This document shows positions 21,220 to 32,167 of a stretch of DNA of 64,000 nt, piece after piece. This DNA is from Amphibalanus amphitrite (lineage: Eukaryota > Arthropoda > Thecostraca > Balanomorpha > Balanidae): positions 558,001 through 622,000 of the forward strand of contig NW_024881589.1 in assembly GCF_019059575.1 (NCBI RefSeq), in the 5' to 3' direction. The position numbers and the translations under genes are program-made. The notes under the pieces were generated by a model. That model was given only the letters and a program-made list of their open reading frames with translations, was not told where the DNA came from and did not search any database. Numbering within the stretch: position 1 is the first letter of the stretch; each line of letters begins with the position of its first letter.

Positions 21220-22182
21220 ATGCTGGTGACGCTGCTGCTGTGGCTGGCGGCGCTGGGGCCGGCCTACGTGATGAGCTGGAAGGGCTGCTGGGCGCTGATG
21301 GACCTGCTGCTCCTGCCCAACGACCGATGGCTCTCCGCCGTCGTCTCGCTGGCGATCGGCGTGGCCGTCGGCTTCCCGCTGGTGTTCATGCACCGCCCTC
21401 TGACTGAGGCATCGGCGGGCCGGCGGCTGGTGCTCGCGCTGCACCACTTTGTCGGTCTGGAGGTGCAGGTGCTGCTGTGGCGCGGCGGCTGGATACTGGC
21501 CGACCTGGTGCTCGGTGTCCGCTCGCTGGGCGGCCCGCTGGCCGGCCTGGTGACGGCCGCCGTGATGGCCGGCACCGGGTGTCTGCCGACGGCCGGCACC
21601 GCGCCGCCGGTGCCGCACCGGCGCGGCGCCGAGCCGGCCGCCGCCGAGGCGCCGCCGGCCGCGCGCGCCCTCCTCACCCTGCTGCCGGTGCTGGCCGCCT
21701 GCGTGCTGGTCTGGCACGGCGCCTGGGACGCGCTGGACTCGTGGCTGCCGCCGAGCGCGCCGCTCTGGCAGACGGCCTCTCTGCTGGGCGGCAGTGCAGC
21801 GGCGCTGGCGGCGCTGCTCACGCTGCCCCACGGCCTGGGCTGGGTGGCCAGCGCCGACGCCGCCGAGGAGCGCCCTCACCGGCTGCTGCGGAGACTGCGT
21901 GAGGACTTGCTGGCGGCGGCGGTGACGGTGGCCGTGGTCGGATACTGGAAGGCCCTGTTCGACCTGGCGGCGCGCCTGGCCGTGCCCGGCTACCCGGGCC
22001 TGTCGGACGCCACGCTCATGGTGACGGGCTTCGTGGTGGTGGTGCTGGCCGATCACTCGGCACAAACGTACGCTGTCGGCCGGGTGACCTGGAGCACGGG
22101 CGACCTGCGCTGGCTGCAGCCGTTGGCCGATGAGCCGGACGAGGGCGGACAGCCGCTCCTGACGGGAGACGCGATGCCGTAA
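21220..22182 (+). CDS. Fuseless-family multipass membrane protein, copy 1
   Basis: Single-exon, 320 aa. Four repeats of a W-(K/R/H)-G-x-W-x-x-x-D type motif are visible: SWKGCWALMD (about residue 19), LWRGGWILAD (86), VWHGAWDALD (164) and the weaker GYWKALFD (241). Each is followed by a hydrophobic span, giving about eight membrane segments, the topology described for insect Fuseless. That protein is needed at presynaptic terminals for calcium-channel clustering; the same role here is inference. An alanine/proline-rich linker occupies about 120-150. The ATG at 21220 is preferred over an upstream TTG because the hydrophobic first segment starts there. The reverse-strand open frames are GC-rich shadows. 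The protein is identical to that of copy 2. Confidence 0.85.
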   Translation: MLVTLLLWLAALGPAYVMSWKGCWALMDLLLLPNDRWLSAVVSLAIGVAVGFPLVFMHRPLTEASAGRRLVLALHHFVGLEVQVLLWRGGWILADLVLGVRSLGGPLAGLVTAAVMAGTGCLPTAGTAPPVPHRRGAEPAAAEAPPAARALLTLLPVLAACVLVWHGAWDALDSWLPPSAPLWQTASLLGGSAAALAALLTLPHGLGWVASADAAEERPHRLLRRLREDLLAAAVTVAVVGYWKALFDLAARLAVPGYPGLSDATLMVTGFVVVVLADHSAQTYAVGRVTWSTGDLRWLQPLADEPDEGGQPLLTGDAMP

Positions 22183-22445
22183 TGTGGTGCAGTCGCTATA
22201 TGCTCGACAGTCGACAGTAACGGCCTGTCGTTCAGTTCGTTGCGTTCTGAACGGATAATCACCCTGTGCGAGGTTGTTATTTTGGGCGTATTTGAGCTGC
22301 GTCTTTTGTGAATACCGTTTTAGTCGTTTTAGTGTTTTTATCCAAGAGGCTTGGTGAATACTACAAGCAAGTTCATAAACCATGAGGCCTTGCATGAGGA
22401 CGAGGTTATGCAGACCAAGATTCCTTTACTACTCAGGTTGGTTCA

Positions 22446-23636
22446 CTAGCCCGGCCGGGCCCGGGGGGTAATCCCAACCACCGCAGCCCGGGGGGGGGGG
22501 GCGTTTTTCGCCCCCCCTGTCTAACTCCGTAAATAAGGGAGCTACGGAAACAAAAGCGATACCAAACGAAAGGTCCTTACGAGACGATTCTAATGCACCT
22601 AAAATTTTTGACCTCAGGTCAATTTTCAAGGTCAGAGGTCAAGGTCAAATGCCAAAACCGGTACATGTGTAGTGATCTCAAAGTAAGCCTTCTAGAGGAC
22701 GGCAAGCTGCATCAAACCGGCAAATTTGGGTGTCAAACGAAAGAAGAGAGTCTGAGGATTCTGAAAATGTGCTCCAAATCAAAGGTCAAGGTCAAGGTCA
22801 CGCTCAAAATTGACCTCAAAGTTGGCACTTTTTCGCACATCTTGCGTGCTAACTTCCAAGATGTTTTAAAATGTTTTGAGGCTTATCAGTTCCCTATTTG
22901 TGGTTCATCTTACGATACAAGGCTGCTCAAAGGTCAAGGTCACAGAAGAGTATCCCTGCTAGAGGCTATTTCACTGATTCAAGTTAGTAATAAAAAATAA
23001 GACAATTTTGCCATCCGGAAGCTCTAAATGAAGGCTTAGAGGAAAATAGATGCCAGATTCGTGATCAGCGGGTACAAATCCATCATAAACGACCTTTCAT
23101 GTGTCAAGGTCAACCAGAGGTCATTCGAGGTCATATGAGGTCAACATGAAACTTGACCTTTTCCGAACAAAATATATATCATTCGACGCGGCTTGACAAG
23201 GCGAATGCGATGGTACCACTGCCGTAGCTCTAGGACCATTTTTGTCGAAGTTATTTGCGAAAAACTAAAACCACATTTCGGGGTCGTTGACCTGACCTCT
23301 GACCTCAGGTCACCAAAACTATTTTTCTATTTTTCTCTAGGTCAAACGCTACACAGCCGTGCTCGTAATTTGTCTTTATCTCTAAAACTCTATTTTTAGC
23401 AGCTATTTGAAGTTTGCGTCTGTGACGCCGAAGTTTGCCGTGCAGGGGTCTGGAAAAATGTACCTTGTGACGTCATCAAGGGGGCTAGGTCCAAATTTTT
23501 TACTTCAGAAGATGTCAAATTGATGGGAGAAAAGGTACTGAAAGTTTCGCCTTCCTATCCCTAAGCGTTCGGGAGTTATCGCAAATATTCGCCAGGGGGG
23601 GCGAAAAACGCCCCCCCCCGGGCCCGCGAGGGCTAG
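22446..23636. mobile_element. CTAG-flanked element with G/C-run hairpins (copy B)
   Basis: CTAG flanks both ends (22446-22449, 23633-23636). Each end has a G-run/C-run stem around CGTTTTTCG (left) or CGAAAAACG (right), with extra GGGCCCG blocks. The body has many AGGTCAAGGTCA-type words. It belongs to the TTAA hairpin family in design but uses a different flank tetramer. Absent from the second duplication copy. Confidence 0.8.
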
Positions 23637-24722
23637 GGAAATAAAGGCGCCGTGGTGACGTCATCAGAGGAAATCCTTCACATTCAAATGAAGGGGTGAT
23701 TTTAATTGCTGATTTTGGCTCGATATAGTCCTACTTTTTTAGTTTCAGTCCCATTTATCGTAATGAGGCCAATTCATTGTTACATTGGTACATCTTTTGA
23801 TGACATATAAGCCTTGATTTTTTCTCCAGCTCGCCCGAAAGATGATGAAATTTGCATGCATGCCTATGGGTGAAGGGAGATTCTGCCGCCGTGGTGACGT
23901 CACGGTAAAGGGATTCTGGAGCTCGTGAACGGGGGCTGATGCAGACGCAGACTTTCTGTAAGAATCTTGATGCAGACAACGCTACGGTTAAGTTACCATT
24001 TAGGCATCCTCTATGGGTTATGATTGCGTCATGTCCGATGACTACAAAGGTACAAATCCTTTTTCAGTGTATTTAATTTGTTTCTTTGGCCGCGAGTTTT
24101 GTTCGAGATGAATACAATTGCGGATTTATTTTATGGCTGTAGTTTAGGCGTATTTACATGCGGGTTTCAATTATGGCGCAACAGATACAAGAGATAAATC
24201 GCGCGCGCGCGCACGTGGCCGGGTCAAGGTCGAGCCACTATGGTCGAGCTTTTGAGTCTGTCGGCCTTGAGTCTGTCACGTGTGCGAGGTGATGAGAGGG
24301 CAGATTCTGCCGCCTGCCACCTCATTTTGTCTATTGTTGTGCTGTAGGCAGGTCAATACTGCTTGTATCCCGTGGTTTCTCTGATCCTCGACAGTGTGAC
24401 TAATCATGGGAATATATGGAAGAATTGTCTGTAGCTTGCAAGATGTCAGTTTGTCATCGGTGTTGAGAAGTGGGCAATCATTTAGGTGAGTTTTACACTT
24501 TCTCGAAAAAAGGTTGTCATGTGGCTGCAGAGTTTCTGTATGAATTCATCATGTCATAACCTCAGTCGTCTAAGTTCCAGGTGTTACTTTGGCCCTGGGT
24601 CAATATACTGATCCTGGGGATAATCTAGAATTTGTTACCATTGTGAAATGAAATCAGGCTATATAGAACAACGGGTACACCAACGACGCGGAAAGCGTCC
24701 ATTTTACCTGGATGAGTTACAT

Positions 24723-24810
24723 CAGTAGGCGGAACTATGGTCAAGCGTACCCATTTTCGGGAACGCATTTTCGTTCCCATGTTTGGGAACGATAAACCCA
24801 AATATGGGAA
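24723..24810 (+). mobile_element. 88-bp left-end fragment of the 1.5-kb TIR element at the duplication junction
   Basis: CAGTAGGCGGAACTATGG and the following subterminal GGGAACG repeats match 8180-8267 nearly base for base, then stop at AACGC. There the second duplication copy begins with ACGCATT, so the breakpoint has 4-5 nt of microhomology. Confidence 0.92.
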
Positions 24811-25207
24811 CGCATTGAAGCATCGCGCGGCCTGACGTGCCTACCTGGGACAGGTGCGGGTGTGACAAACGGCCGTGCCCCGTCGGGGGAGACTGTTGAC
24901 AGAGGTGAACTGTACCCTACAGCTGTTGATTCATCTGTGTTGGTGTTGTGACGCGGTGGAGCACGTGACCGTTTATCCGACAAATGAGGACAAGTGGCGC
25001 GAGTGGTGCGTGTCAGCGAGCCGTCTGCGGCGTCTGTGTGACAACTGACGCCACTCGCCGCGGTGCTGGCCGTGCGGTTGGGGGAATGGTGCGGTGACGG
25101 CCGGCCCGCGGCCGCTGCCGACTGTGCTCTGTTGAGGCGGCGAGCGGTGAGCGCTGGGATGCCGGAGAGCGTTGGTACACCAGCGTGACGCGGCTGCTGG
25201 TGGAGCC

Positions 25208-26170
25208 ATGCTGGTGACGCTGCTGCTGTGGCTGGCGGCGCTGGGGCCGGCCTACGTGATGAGCTGGAAGGGCTGCTGGGCGCTGATGGACCTGCTGCTC
25301 CTGCCCAACGACCGATGGCTCTCCGCCGTCGTCTCGCTGGCGATCGGCGTGGCCGTCGGCTTCCCGCTGGTGTTCATGCACCGCCCTCTGACTGAGGCAT
25401 CGGCGGGCCGGCGGCTGGTGCTCGCGCTGCACCACTTTGTCGGTCTGGAGGTGCAGGTGCTGCTGTGGCGCGGCGGCTGGATACTGGCCGACCTGGTGCT
25501 CGGTGTCCGCTCGCTGGGCGGCCCGCTGGCCGGCCTGGTGACGGCCGCCGTGATGGCCGGCACCGGGTGTCTGCCGACGGCCGGCACCGCGCCGCCGGTG
25601 CCGCACCGGCGCGGCGCCGAGCCGGCCGCCGCCGAGGCGCCGCCGGCCGCGCGCGCCCTCCTCACCCTGCTGCCGGTGCTGGCCGCCTGCGTGCTGGTCT
25701 GGCACGGCGCCTGGGACGCGCTGGACTCGTGGCTGCCGCCGAGCGCGCCGCTCTGGCAGACGGCCTCTCTGCTGGGCGGCAGTGCAGCGGCGCTGGCGGC
25801 GCTGCTCACGCTGCCCCACGGCCTGGGCTGGGTGGCCAGCGCCGACGCCGCCGAGGAGCGCCCTCACCGGCTGCTGCGGAGACTGCGTGAGGACTTGCTG
25901 GCGGCGGCGGTGACGGTGGCCGTGGTCGGATACTGGAAGGCCCTGTTCGACCTGGCGGCGCGCCTGGCTGTGCCCGGATACCCGGGTCTGTCGGACGCCA
26001 CACTCATGGTGACGGGCTTCGTGGTGGTGGTGCTGGCCGATCACTCGGCACAAACGTACGCTGTCGGCCGGGTGACCTGGAGCACGGGCGACCTGCGCTG
26101 GCTGCAGCCGTTGGCCGATGAGCCGGACGAGGGCGGACAGCCGCTCCTGACGGGAGACGCGATGCCGTAA
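25208..26170 (+). CDS. Fuseless-family multipass membrane protein, copy 2
   Basis: 320 aa, identical in sequence to the protein encoded at 21220-22182. By eye the coding DNA differs at only four synonymous sites, all within about 35 nt near 25969-26001, while non-coding flanks show further substitutions and indels. The same four W-x-G-x-W segments and roughly eight hydrophobic spans apply. Both copies keep matching upstream sequence, so both may be expressed. Either the duplication is very young or the gene bodies were homogenised by conversion. Confidence 0.85.
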   Translation: MLVTLLLWLAALGPAYVMSWKGCWALMDLLLLPNDRWLSAVVSLAIGVAVGFPLVFMHRPLTEASAGRRLVLALHHFVGLEVQVLLWRGGWILADLVLGVRSLGGPLAGLVTAAVMAGTGCLPTAGTAPPVPHRRGAEPAAAEAPPAARALLTLLPVLAACVLVWHGAWDALDSWLPPSAPLWQTASLLGGSAAALAALLTLPHGLGWVASADAAEERPHRLLRRLREDLLAAAVTVAVVGYWKALFDLAARLAVPGYPGLSDATLMVTGFVVVVLADHSAQTYAVGRVTWSTGDLRWLQPLADEPDEGGQPLLTGDAMP

Positions 26171-26451
26171 TGTGGTGCAGTCGCTATATGCTCGACAGTA
26201 ACGGCCTGTCGTTCAGTTAGTTGCGTTCTGAACGGATAATCACCCTGTGCGAGGTTGTAATTTTGGGCGTATTTGAACTGCGTCTTTTGTGAATACCGTT
26301 TTAGTCGTTTTAGTGTTTTTATCCAATAGGCTTGGTGAATACTACAAGCAAGTTCATAAACCATGGGGCCTTGCATGAGGACGAGGTTATGTGAGGTTAT
26401 GCAGAAGCAGACTTTCTGTAAGAATCTTGATGCAGACAACGCTACGGTTAA

Positions 26452-26987
26452 AGGAAATAGTTCACTTTCACGAAATTATTTTTTTTTGCAATGGATTTAT
26501 GATTTTTTATGTTCAAAATGATCAGCAAAGAAAATAAAACCTATTTATAACAAAAGATTATTTTCTATATTTTGATAATAAGAAGAACTTTTCAGTTTCT
26601 GTAAGGCACAGGCGATCCAGTATGAAAAGAGCACGGGTCCCGAAAATTCTTCAGAAACTAGAGAAATGATCGCGGCCACCGGCATTTGGGCGATCTGCTG
26701 CTGCTGAATGTCCTTATTGATCAGTACGAGAATTTCTCTAGAGTTCTCGTAGATAATTTCTCTAGTTTCCGAAGAATTCTCGGTACCCATGCTCTTTTCA
26801 TACTGGATGCGAATATATGCAAGGCACACATCCTCAACGCAAGACACCTTTTTCGGGACGAGAAATAGAATATCTTTGCCTAGGGTGATCGTTGGGCTGT
26901 AAAAGCTCCTGATTTATGCTCGTCTCAGCCCAGGCTACGGAACTGCTATTCCAGTTCAAAACCCATGTTAAAAGTGAACTATTTCCT
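26452..26987. mobile_element. TTAA-flanked MITE (AGGAAATAG family)
   Basis: TIR AGGAAATAGTTCACTTT and complement, with TTAA on both sides (26448-26451, 26988-26991). The duplicated locus at about 23990 has a single TTAA with the same flanks (CGGTTAAGTTAC), a direct empty site. An internal inverted repeat spans about 26617-26815. No transposase. Confidence 0.93.
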
Positions 26988-27604
26988 TTAAGTTACAATT
27001 TGGGCATCCTCTTTGGGTTATGATTGCGTCATGTCCGATGACTACAAAGGCACAAATCCTTTTTCAGTGTATTTAATTTGTTTCTTTGGCCGCGAGTTTT
27101 GTTCGAGATGAATACAATTGCGGATTTATTTTATGGCTGTAGTTTAGGCGTATTTACATGCGGGTTTCAATTATGGCGCAACAGATACAAGAGATAAACC
27201 GCGCGCGCGCACGTGGTCTTTTGAGTCTGTCACGTGTGCGAGGTGATGAGAGGGCGTTCTGCCGCCTGCCACCTCATTTTGTCTATTGTTGTGCTATAGG
27301 CAGGTCAATACTGCTTGTATCCCGTGGTTTCTCTGATCCTCGACAGTGTGACTAATCATGGGAATATATGGAAGAATTTTCTGTAGCTTGCAAGATGTCA
27401 GTTTGTCATCGGTGTTGAGAAGTGGGCAATCATTTAGGTGAGTTTTACACGTTCTCGAAAAAAGGTTGTCATATGGCTGCAGAGTTTCTGTGTGAATTCA
27501 TCATGTCATAGCCTCAGTGGTCTAAGTTCCAGGTGTTACTTTGGCCCTGGGTCAATATACTGATCCTGGGGATAATCTAGAATTTGTTACAATAGTGAAA
27601 TTAA

Positions 27605-28071
27605 AGGGACCCTCCCACCTTAACATTAGTTTTGAGTTGAGATAGCCAAGTTTGCGGCCAGGCTCAGAAACCACCATTTATCCTGGTCGCATCCCCCGCA
27701 GCTTTATGGTGTTCAAGAAATTTCTTCCCTTTACTTGCAGGGTGGGACCAGCGTGGTCCCTATCTCTTAACCATTACGGGAATCTGATGACGTCATCAGG
27801 CTTTTGAACGTCCGTTAAATGTTTGACTAAAACATTTTGTAGCACGCGGTGGTATATGCTGCTTTGCGCGCAACAAATGCCGCACTTTCAAATAAAGTCG
27901 CTAGGAGCAGCGGAGATCCCAAAAAGTAAACAAAAGTAAAAGTCTAATATCTTGAAAACTGGTAAATATTTTTCGATGAAATTTGGTAGATATTCGTTTT
28001 TGCTCTTTCTGAACCGAGCGACATCACATTCATGCCAATTCATTAACTTTTTTGAAGGTGGGAGGGTCCCT
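27605..28071. mobile_element. TTAA-flanked MITE (AGGGACCCTCCCACCTT family)
   Basis: TIR AGGGACCCTCCCACCTT and complement, flanked by TTAA (27601-27604, 28072-28075). The upstream duplication copy has GTGAAATGAAATCAGG with no insert at the corresponding place (about 24644-24660). No coding content. Confidence 0.9.
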
Positions 28072-28146
28072 TTAAATCAGGGTATATAGAACAACGGGTA
28101 CGCCAACAACGCGGAAAGTGCCCATTTTACCTGGATGAGTTACATG

Positions 28147-29823
28147 GGCCCTGTTTCACGGTGGAGCGCTGCGCCCGTCGGCGTGTTGGGTTTCCATGGC
28201 AATATCAACAAACTTCCCTCTGGCGCTACGTTATGACGTCATTGCAAAGCCCTAGCACCCCGGCGCCAGCACCATCCGCACGCTAGCAGTATTCGCACTC
28301 AAACTTCTGTTCAATTGGTACTAGGTTCTTCAAGGTCTCTGTTCAAAACGCGATTTACCATAAGCCAACGGATCGCACACAACGTCATTCCCAGTGTCCT
28401 GAAATTGATTTTTCGGAGAGTGTGATTGAAGCCGCAAGGACGTCACTATTTCAAAAGGACGTCGATATCGGTGCGGAGCCTAAGCCACTGAAAATCCCTT
28501 ACCTAAATCTCTTAAAATTAGCGATTTTCACTGGCAATGTTGACTAATAGCACCTCAAGGCATCTCAAATGATCATATATATGTAGACACAAAGTAATGC
28601 CAGTTTACCCCTAGTACAATACAAAATTAAATCATTCACCACAAACACCAAAACAACACTTTGAAGATGTCTAGTTCTTGTCCATGATCGTACACAACAG
28701 TCAACAACAAATATGCTTCAACAAAAATCAACCCAAGAGCCAGCGGCTATCACTAAATATTGACGTCATAAGAGGGACATTATATCGAGCAAGAGGACTG
28801 ACGTAAAAAACAGACGTCCAAACAAAGAGGTGGAAAACAGTTCGGAAAATTAATTTCCATAGCTTCCTATTATGAAATTCAATTAAGAAAACTCCAAGTT
28901 GGACGCTGAATTTTTCTTGGCTGGAAAAAATGTGAAATCATTGTGCACTTTTCAGTTTTGTACCGACGTCGATTAAATGGGAATGACAAGGTCAATCGAC
29001 GTCCCCAACATTGCGTGTATTTTTTAAGCCAAGGACGACATACTTGAATTAATACTGTTGAAATTCGGTAACTTTATTTTAATTCAAACAAATAAACACT
29101 AAACTTTTTCCCCAACCACTATCAACATATGCAAAATTAACTACTTTTGAAGGACATGTTCCAGGGGCAGCGCTACCCCGTTACTGTGACCTTCTGAGGG
29201 GAAAAAATAATTAAATATGTTACAGTAGTTTGATACAAAAGGTATGTTGCGTGCTTATAGATAAATGTCGAATTAATATATTCGCATGATAAATTTTTAT
29301 CTATACACTCCACAGTTACTAAAACTGAAAAGTGGAAAACGATGTCCTCAGATCCCTCTATTCCGACATCTTTTCTCCTTCATATGGCAGCTATTACCTT
29401 CATATGGTAAAAGAAAACCTATCCATATCTGACGCACAGAAAACGAACATAAAACCGCGTTGTTTACTGTTGCGGCAGTTGGCCAGCGGTGTAGGAAAGG
29501 GGAGTTGAGTGTAAGTGGGTTTGTGAGGACTTAGGATATATTTGTTGTCATTTTGCATAGCCGTGTTTTTAGGCTACAGAGGTGATATTTCTTTTTGTTA
29601 GTTTGCTTTTGGTGTTCGATATACCTGCCGACTTTTATCCCGATCCGTAAAAAAATGTCAGGGACGTCGTTTGGCTTTCCGGGACGTCACAAAGAGAATC
29701 TGTTAAGGTGTGGGTTTCCACCCAAATTCACGAAAATCAGGACACTGGTCATTCCAGTGACGTCTGGTATGCCTCGGCTCCCAATGCGCTGCAGCGCGCA
29801 GCGTCGGGCGGTGAAACAGGGCC
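28147..29823. mobile_element. 1.7-kb TIR transposon, non-autonomous
   Basis: Starts GGCCCTGTTTCAC and ends GTGAAACAGGGCC, flanked by ATG (28144-28146, 29824-29826), a likely 3-bp target duplication. Terminal GGCCC and a 3-bp duplication fit the PIF/Harbinger superfamily, but no transposase is inside and the class is inferred. The interior is AT-rich without a supported gene. Confidence 0.8.
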
Positions 29824-29826
29824 ATG

Positions 29827-30213
29827 GAAGGTGACATATTTTTTTGAATATGGAATAAATAGAGTATTCCATTCCGACGAGTAAAGCCAAATTCATAATG
29901 CAGTTATTTTTAAATTATATGGACCAGAAATAACACTGACCATAGTTTAAAACTTAGAATAAAGTTAAATGAAAAGCCTATAGTTGATACCAAGATGGAA
30001 GGAATCTATGGAAGGCGGAAATGGCAAAGCTGTTTAATTCTTAAAATGTGTTTGCAAGCAGGATTTATGTGATGCTAGCGACATCTATTAATGTAATCGG
30101 GGATGGTCACTGGCTGATCGAGTCCGTGAGCAGTATCGCTAACTTACGCTAGTACAGGGTTGAGGCAATGTGCGCATGCGCAGGAACTAGCGCCCTCATG
30201 GAGGGGCTTTTGG
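29827..30213. other. Gene-free stretch
   Basis: No open frame or repeat of note. Confidence 0.4.
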
Positions 30214-30215
30214 TA

Positions 30216-30423
30216 CACTCGGGTGCAGATTGATGTTCCACCACTCCCTAACCATCGGGCTCCCATGGCTCAGCACTGGCTGCTGCAAGTGGCAGCACTG
30301 GCACTGGCAGGCAGTGCTGAGCAATGCTGAGGGCAGGCAACACTGGCAGCAGCCACTGCTGATCCATGGGAGCCCGATGGGTAGGGAGTGGTGACTGGTG
30401 GAACATCAATCTGCCCCCGAGTG
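30216..30423. mobile_element. TA-flanked MITE (copy 2)
   Basis: CACTCGGGTGCAGATT at the left and AATCTGCCCCCGAGTG at the right, flanked by TA. Same family as 10786-10996, including the CAG/TGGCAG-rich near-palindromic interior. Confidence 0.9.
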
Positions 30424-30868
30424 TATCTCGGGCAGCGCCCAATGCTTTTTGGACCTGTTATGGTCTCCGCGTAAAAAAACGCTAGATAAAAAGGTTGTAG
30501 AGGAAGCTTTAGGCTACCTATCCCCACAATAATATTGGCAATTTATCTTATAGCTTACATGTGGGGCTCGCTTGAAAAAGGTCCATTTAACGTGCAAACC
30601 CTATGGGGTAGTAGTTTTTGAGCGCCCATTTGGCCTAATGCTACCAACTGTATCTGTAAGAAACTTGGTTACTACAGTTTGCTTATAAACAGCTGACTGC
30701 GCTGCGCCAAAGCGTCGGCGTTGCCTTTTCTGCACCACATGCGAGTCGATACGGTAAGTTTGGCTCATATCTGTTGTAGGTAATGAGACATCTTTCTGTA
30801 GAAAGTCGATGCGACTAAATGATAAAAAAAAATGCCCCAACTAATAAGCAGTGCTCGATATACATAGG

Positions 30869-31195
30869 TGCAGGAACAGGGGGGATGGGGGGGGGGTCCA
30901 CTGTGACCCCACCTCAGAATAGTTTGCAATCACGCCAGAGCTAGAGTTTTTGACCGATCAATTTCTTCTCTTCAGGTTTTAGTTAGGGTACCAGTATGTG
31001 CAATTTGTATATCTCAGAATTTTCATATCTGTGACCTGAGGTCAGGCCGGACTCGTGACCTTTACATTGCAAGCCTATGGGAAAATATTGAAACGCCTCC
31101 TGCTTCGTGTAAACGAGTTCAAACCACCCAATTCTTTCAGTATTTGGAAGATTATCTCATCGGTGATGATCCTGGTACAGGGACCCGCAGTTGCT
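30869..31195. mobile_element. Degraded fragment of the hairpin element family (copy I)
   Basis: A G-run/C-run stem with loop TCCACTGTGA near 30890-30915 is followed by TGACCTGAGGTCAGG words and GCAAGCCTATGGGAAAATA, as in copy D near 41580. The end GGTACAGGGACCCGCAGTTG recurs inverted at about 38931-38950. Both termini are lost. Confidence 0.6.
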
Positions 31196-31207
31196 ACTGT
31201 ACACATA

Positions 31208-32167
31208 CAGGGTGTCCGGATAGTTCTGGCGCTTTTCAACATTTTCTAAAACAAATGCCATTGGTTCATAGATACTAATCAATGGATCAAAACAATGACC
31301 AGGGACACCAAGCCACATGCTTCCGCTACGTGCTCATTCAATGTAACCACCGTCGGCGCCGACGACGGCCTCGACGTAGGGGAGGAAGCGTCTGCGGGTT
31401 TTGACGATGCGGGGCATTTCCAGGTCCTCCCATGCTGTCATGATGCGAGTCTTCAGCGACTCCAGGTTGGGGTGAGAAATGGCCTAGATCCTGTTCTACA
31501 AAACGCGTAGCACGCCTTAGTCGAGCGGGTCAGGTTAGGAGAATAAGGCGGCCTAATCTCATTTCGCCACGGTGATCTGGCCCGGCAAGCTCCTCTGTCA
31601 GTTTAGCTTGAATGGCGGCGGCGTTGTTGGAGGGTGCTCTGTGCTGTTGAAATGCGAAGTGACCCTTAGGGCATGTCGTCTTGACCCTCGGGTTGATGTG
31701 GCTGTCCAGGAACCCCTCGTGGGCCAGCCTGTTATTCATTTATTCGACATTGACGAAGATGATGGGACATTTTTGTCCATCAGACCCCCGCACTTTCTTC
31801 GATTGCCGCGCTGAAATGCTGCTCCGTTCCCATATCGCGTTCGAAACGGTCTGAGGATATTTTTTAAGGAATCCCCGAGTCGAAATAAACCTTTACCTGC
31901 TAAACCATTCATCGAAAAACGCCGCATCGCGCTGCAACTCGCGCCTCGTTCAAGTCGCACCCGGCCGCCGCGCGCAGGCATTCAGCGACAAGGCGCATCT
32001 TCGCCCATCTACCCATCACTGAAAACGATTTCAAGGTCATATTTACACGACCCCTGGCTGAGCAATCAACGAGGGGTCATGTCTGTGATGATTGGCTGAA
32101 TGTCCAATAATCACAGCGCGCGTTACACGGCGTCCAAAAGAAGCGCCAGGACTTTCCGGACACCCTG
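31208..32167 (-). mobile_element. Tc1/mariner-type transposon, dead
   Basis: TIRs begin CAGGGTGTCCGGA at both ends, flanked by TA (31206-31207, 32168-32169). At 960 bp it is shorter than a complete 1.3-kb mariner. A degenerate transposase lies inside on the minus strand. Confidence 0.9.
31334..31981 (-). pseudogene. Mariner-like transposase remnant
   Basis: Minus-strand fragments in more than one frame match the C-terminal half of Tc1/mariner transposases. FQQHRAPSNNAA sits where QQDGAPAH carries the second catalytic Asp, here replaced by His. IMTAWEDLEMPRIV and the terminal GGYIE followed by a stop fit the usual end of the protein. Frame changes and the lost Asp show it is inactive. Confidence 0.85.

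Larger units (their letters stand above)
20821..24722 (+). repeat. Segmental duplication, upstream copy
   Basis: From ACGCATTGAAGCA to GGATGAGTTACAT this block matches 24810-28145 in order and orientation. It carries the first Fuseless-like gene. Relative to the other copy it contains about 1.5 kb of extra DNA (about 22420-23935) that includes the CTAG-flanked element. Confidence 0.93.
24810..28145 (+). repeat. Segmental duplication, downstream copy
   Basis: Direct repeat of 20821-24722 containing the second Fuseless-like gene. It has two TTAA MITEs that are missing from the upstream copy, and lacks that copy's CTAG-flanked element. It ends at GTTACAT, where another transposon (28147-29823) begins. 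Confidence 0.93.

Noticed and set aside
21025-22395. 456-codon minus-strand frame opposite the first Fuseless-like gene
   Set aside because: It is a GC-rich antisense shadow dominated by Arg, Gln and His with no domain; its partner at 25013-26053 mirrors the second gene.
25252-25809. 185-codon minus-strand frame repeated exactly in both duplicates
   Set aside because: Exact repetition only reflects the duplication; composition is low-complexity Ser/Ala/Arg.
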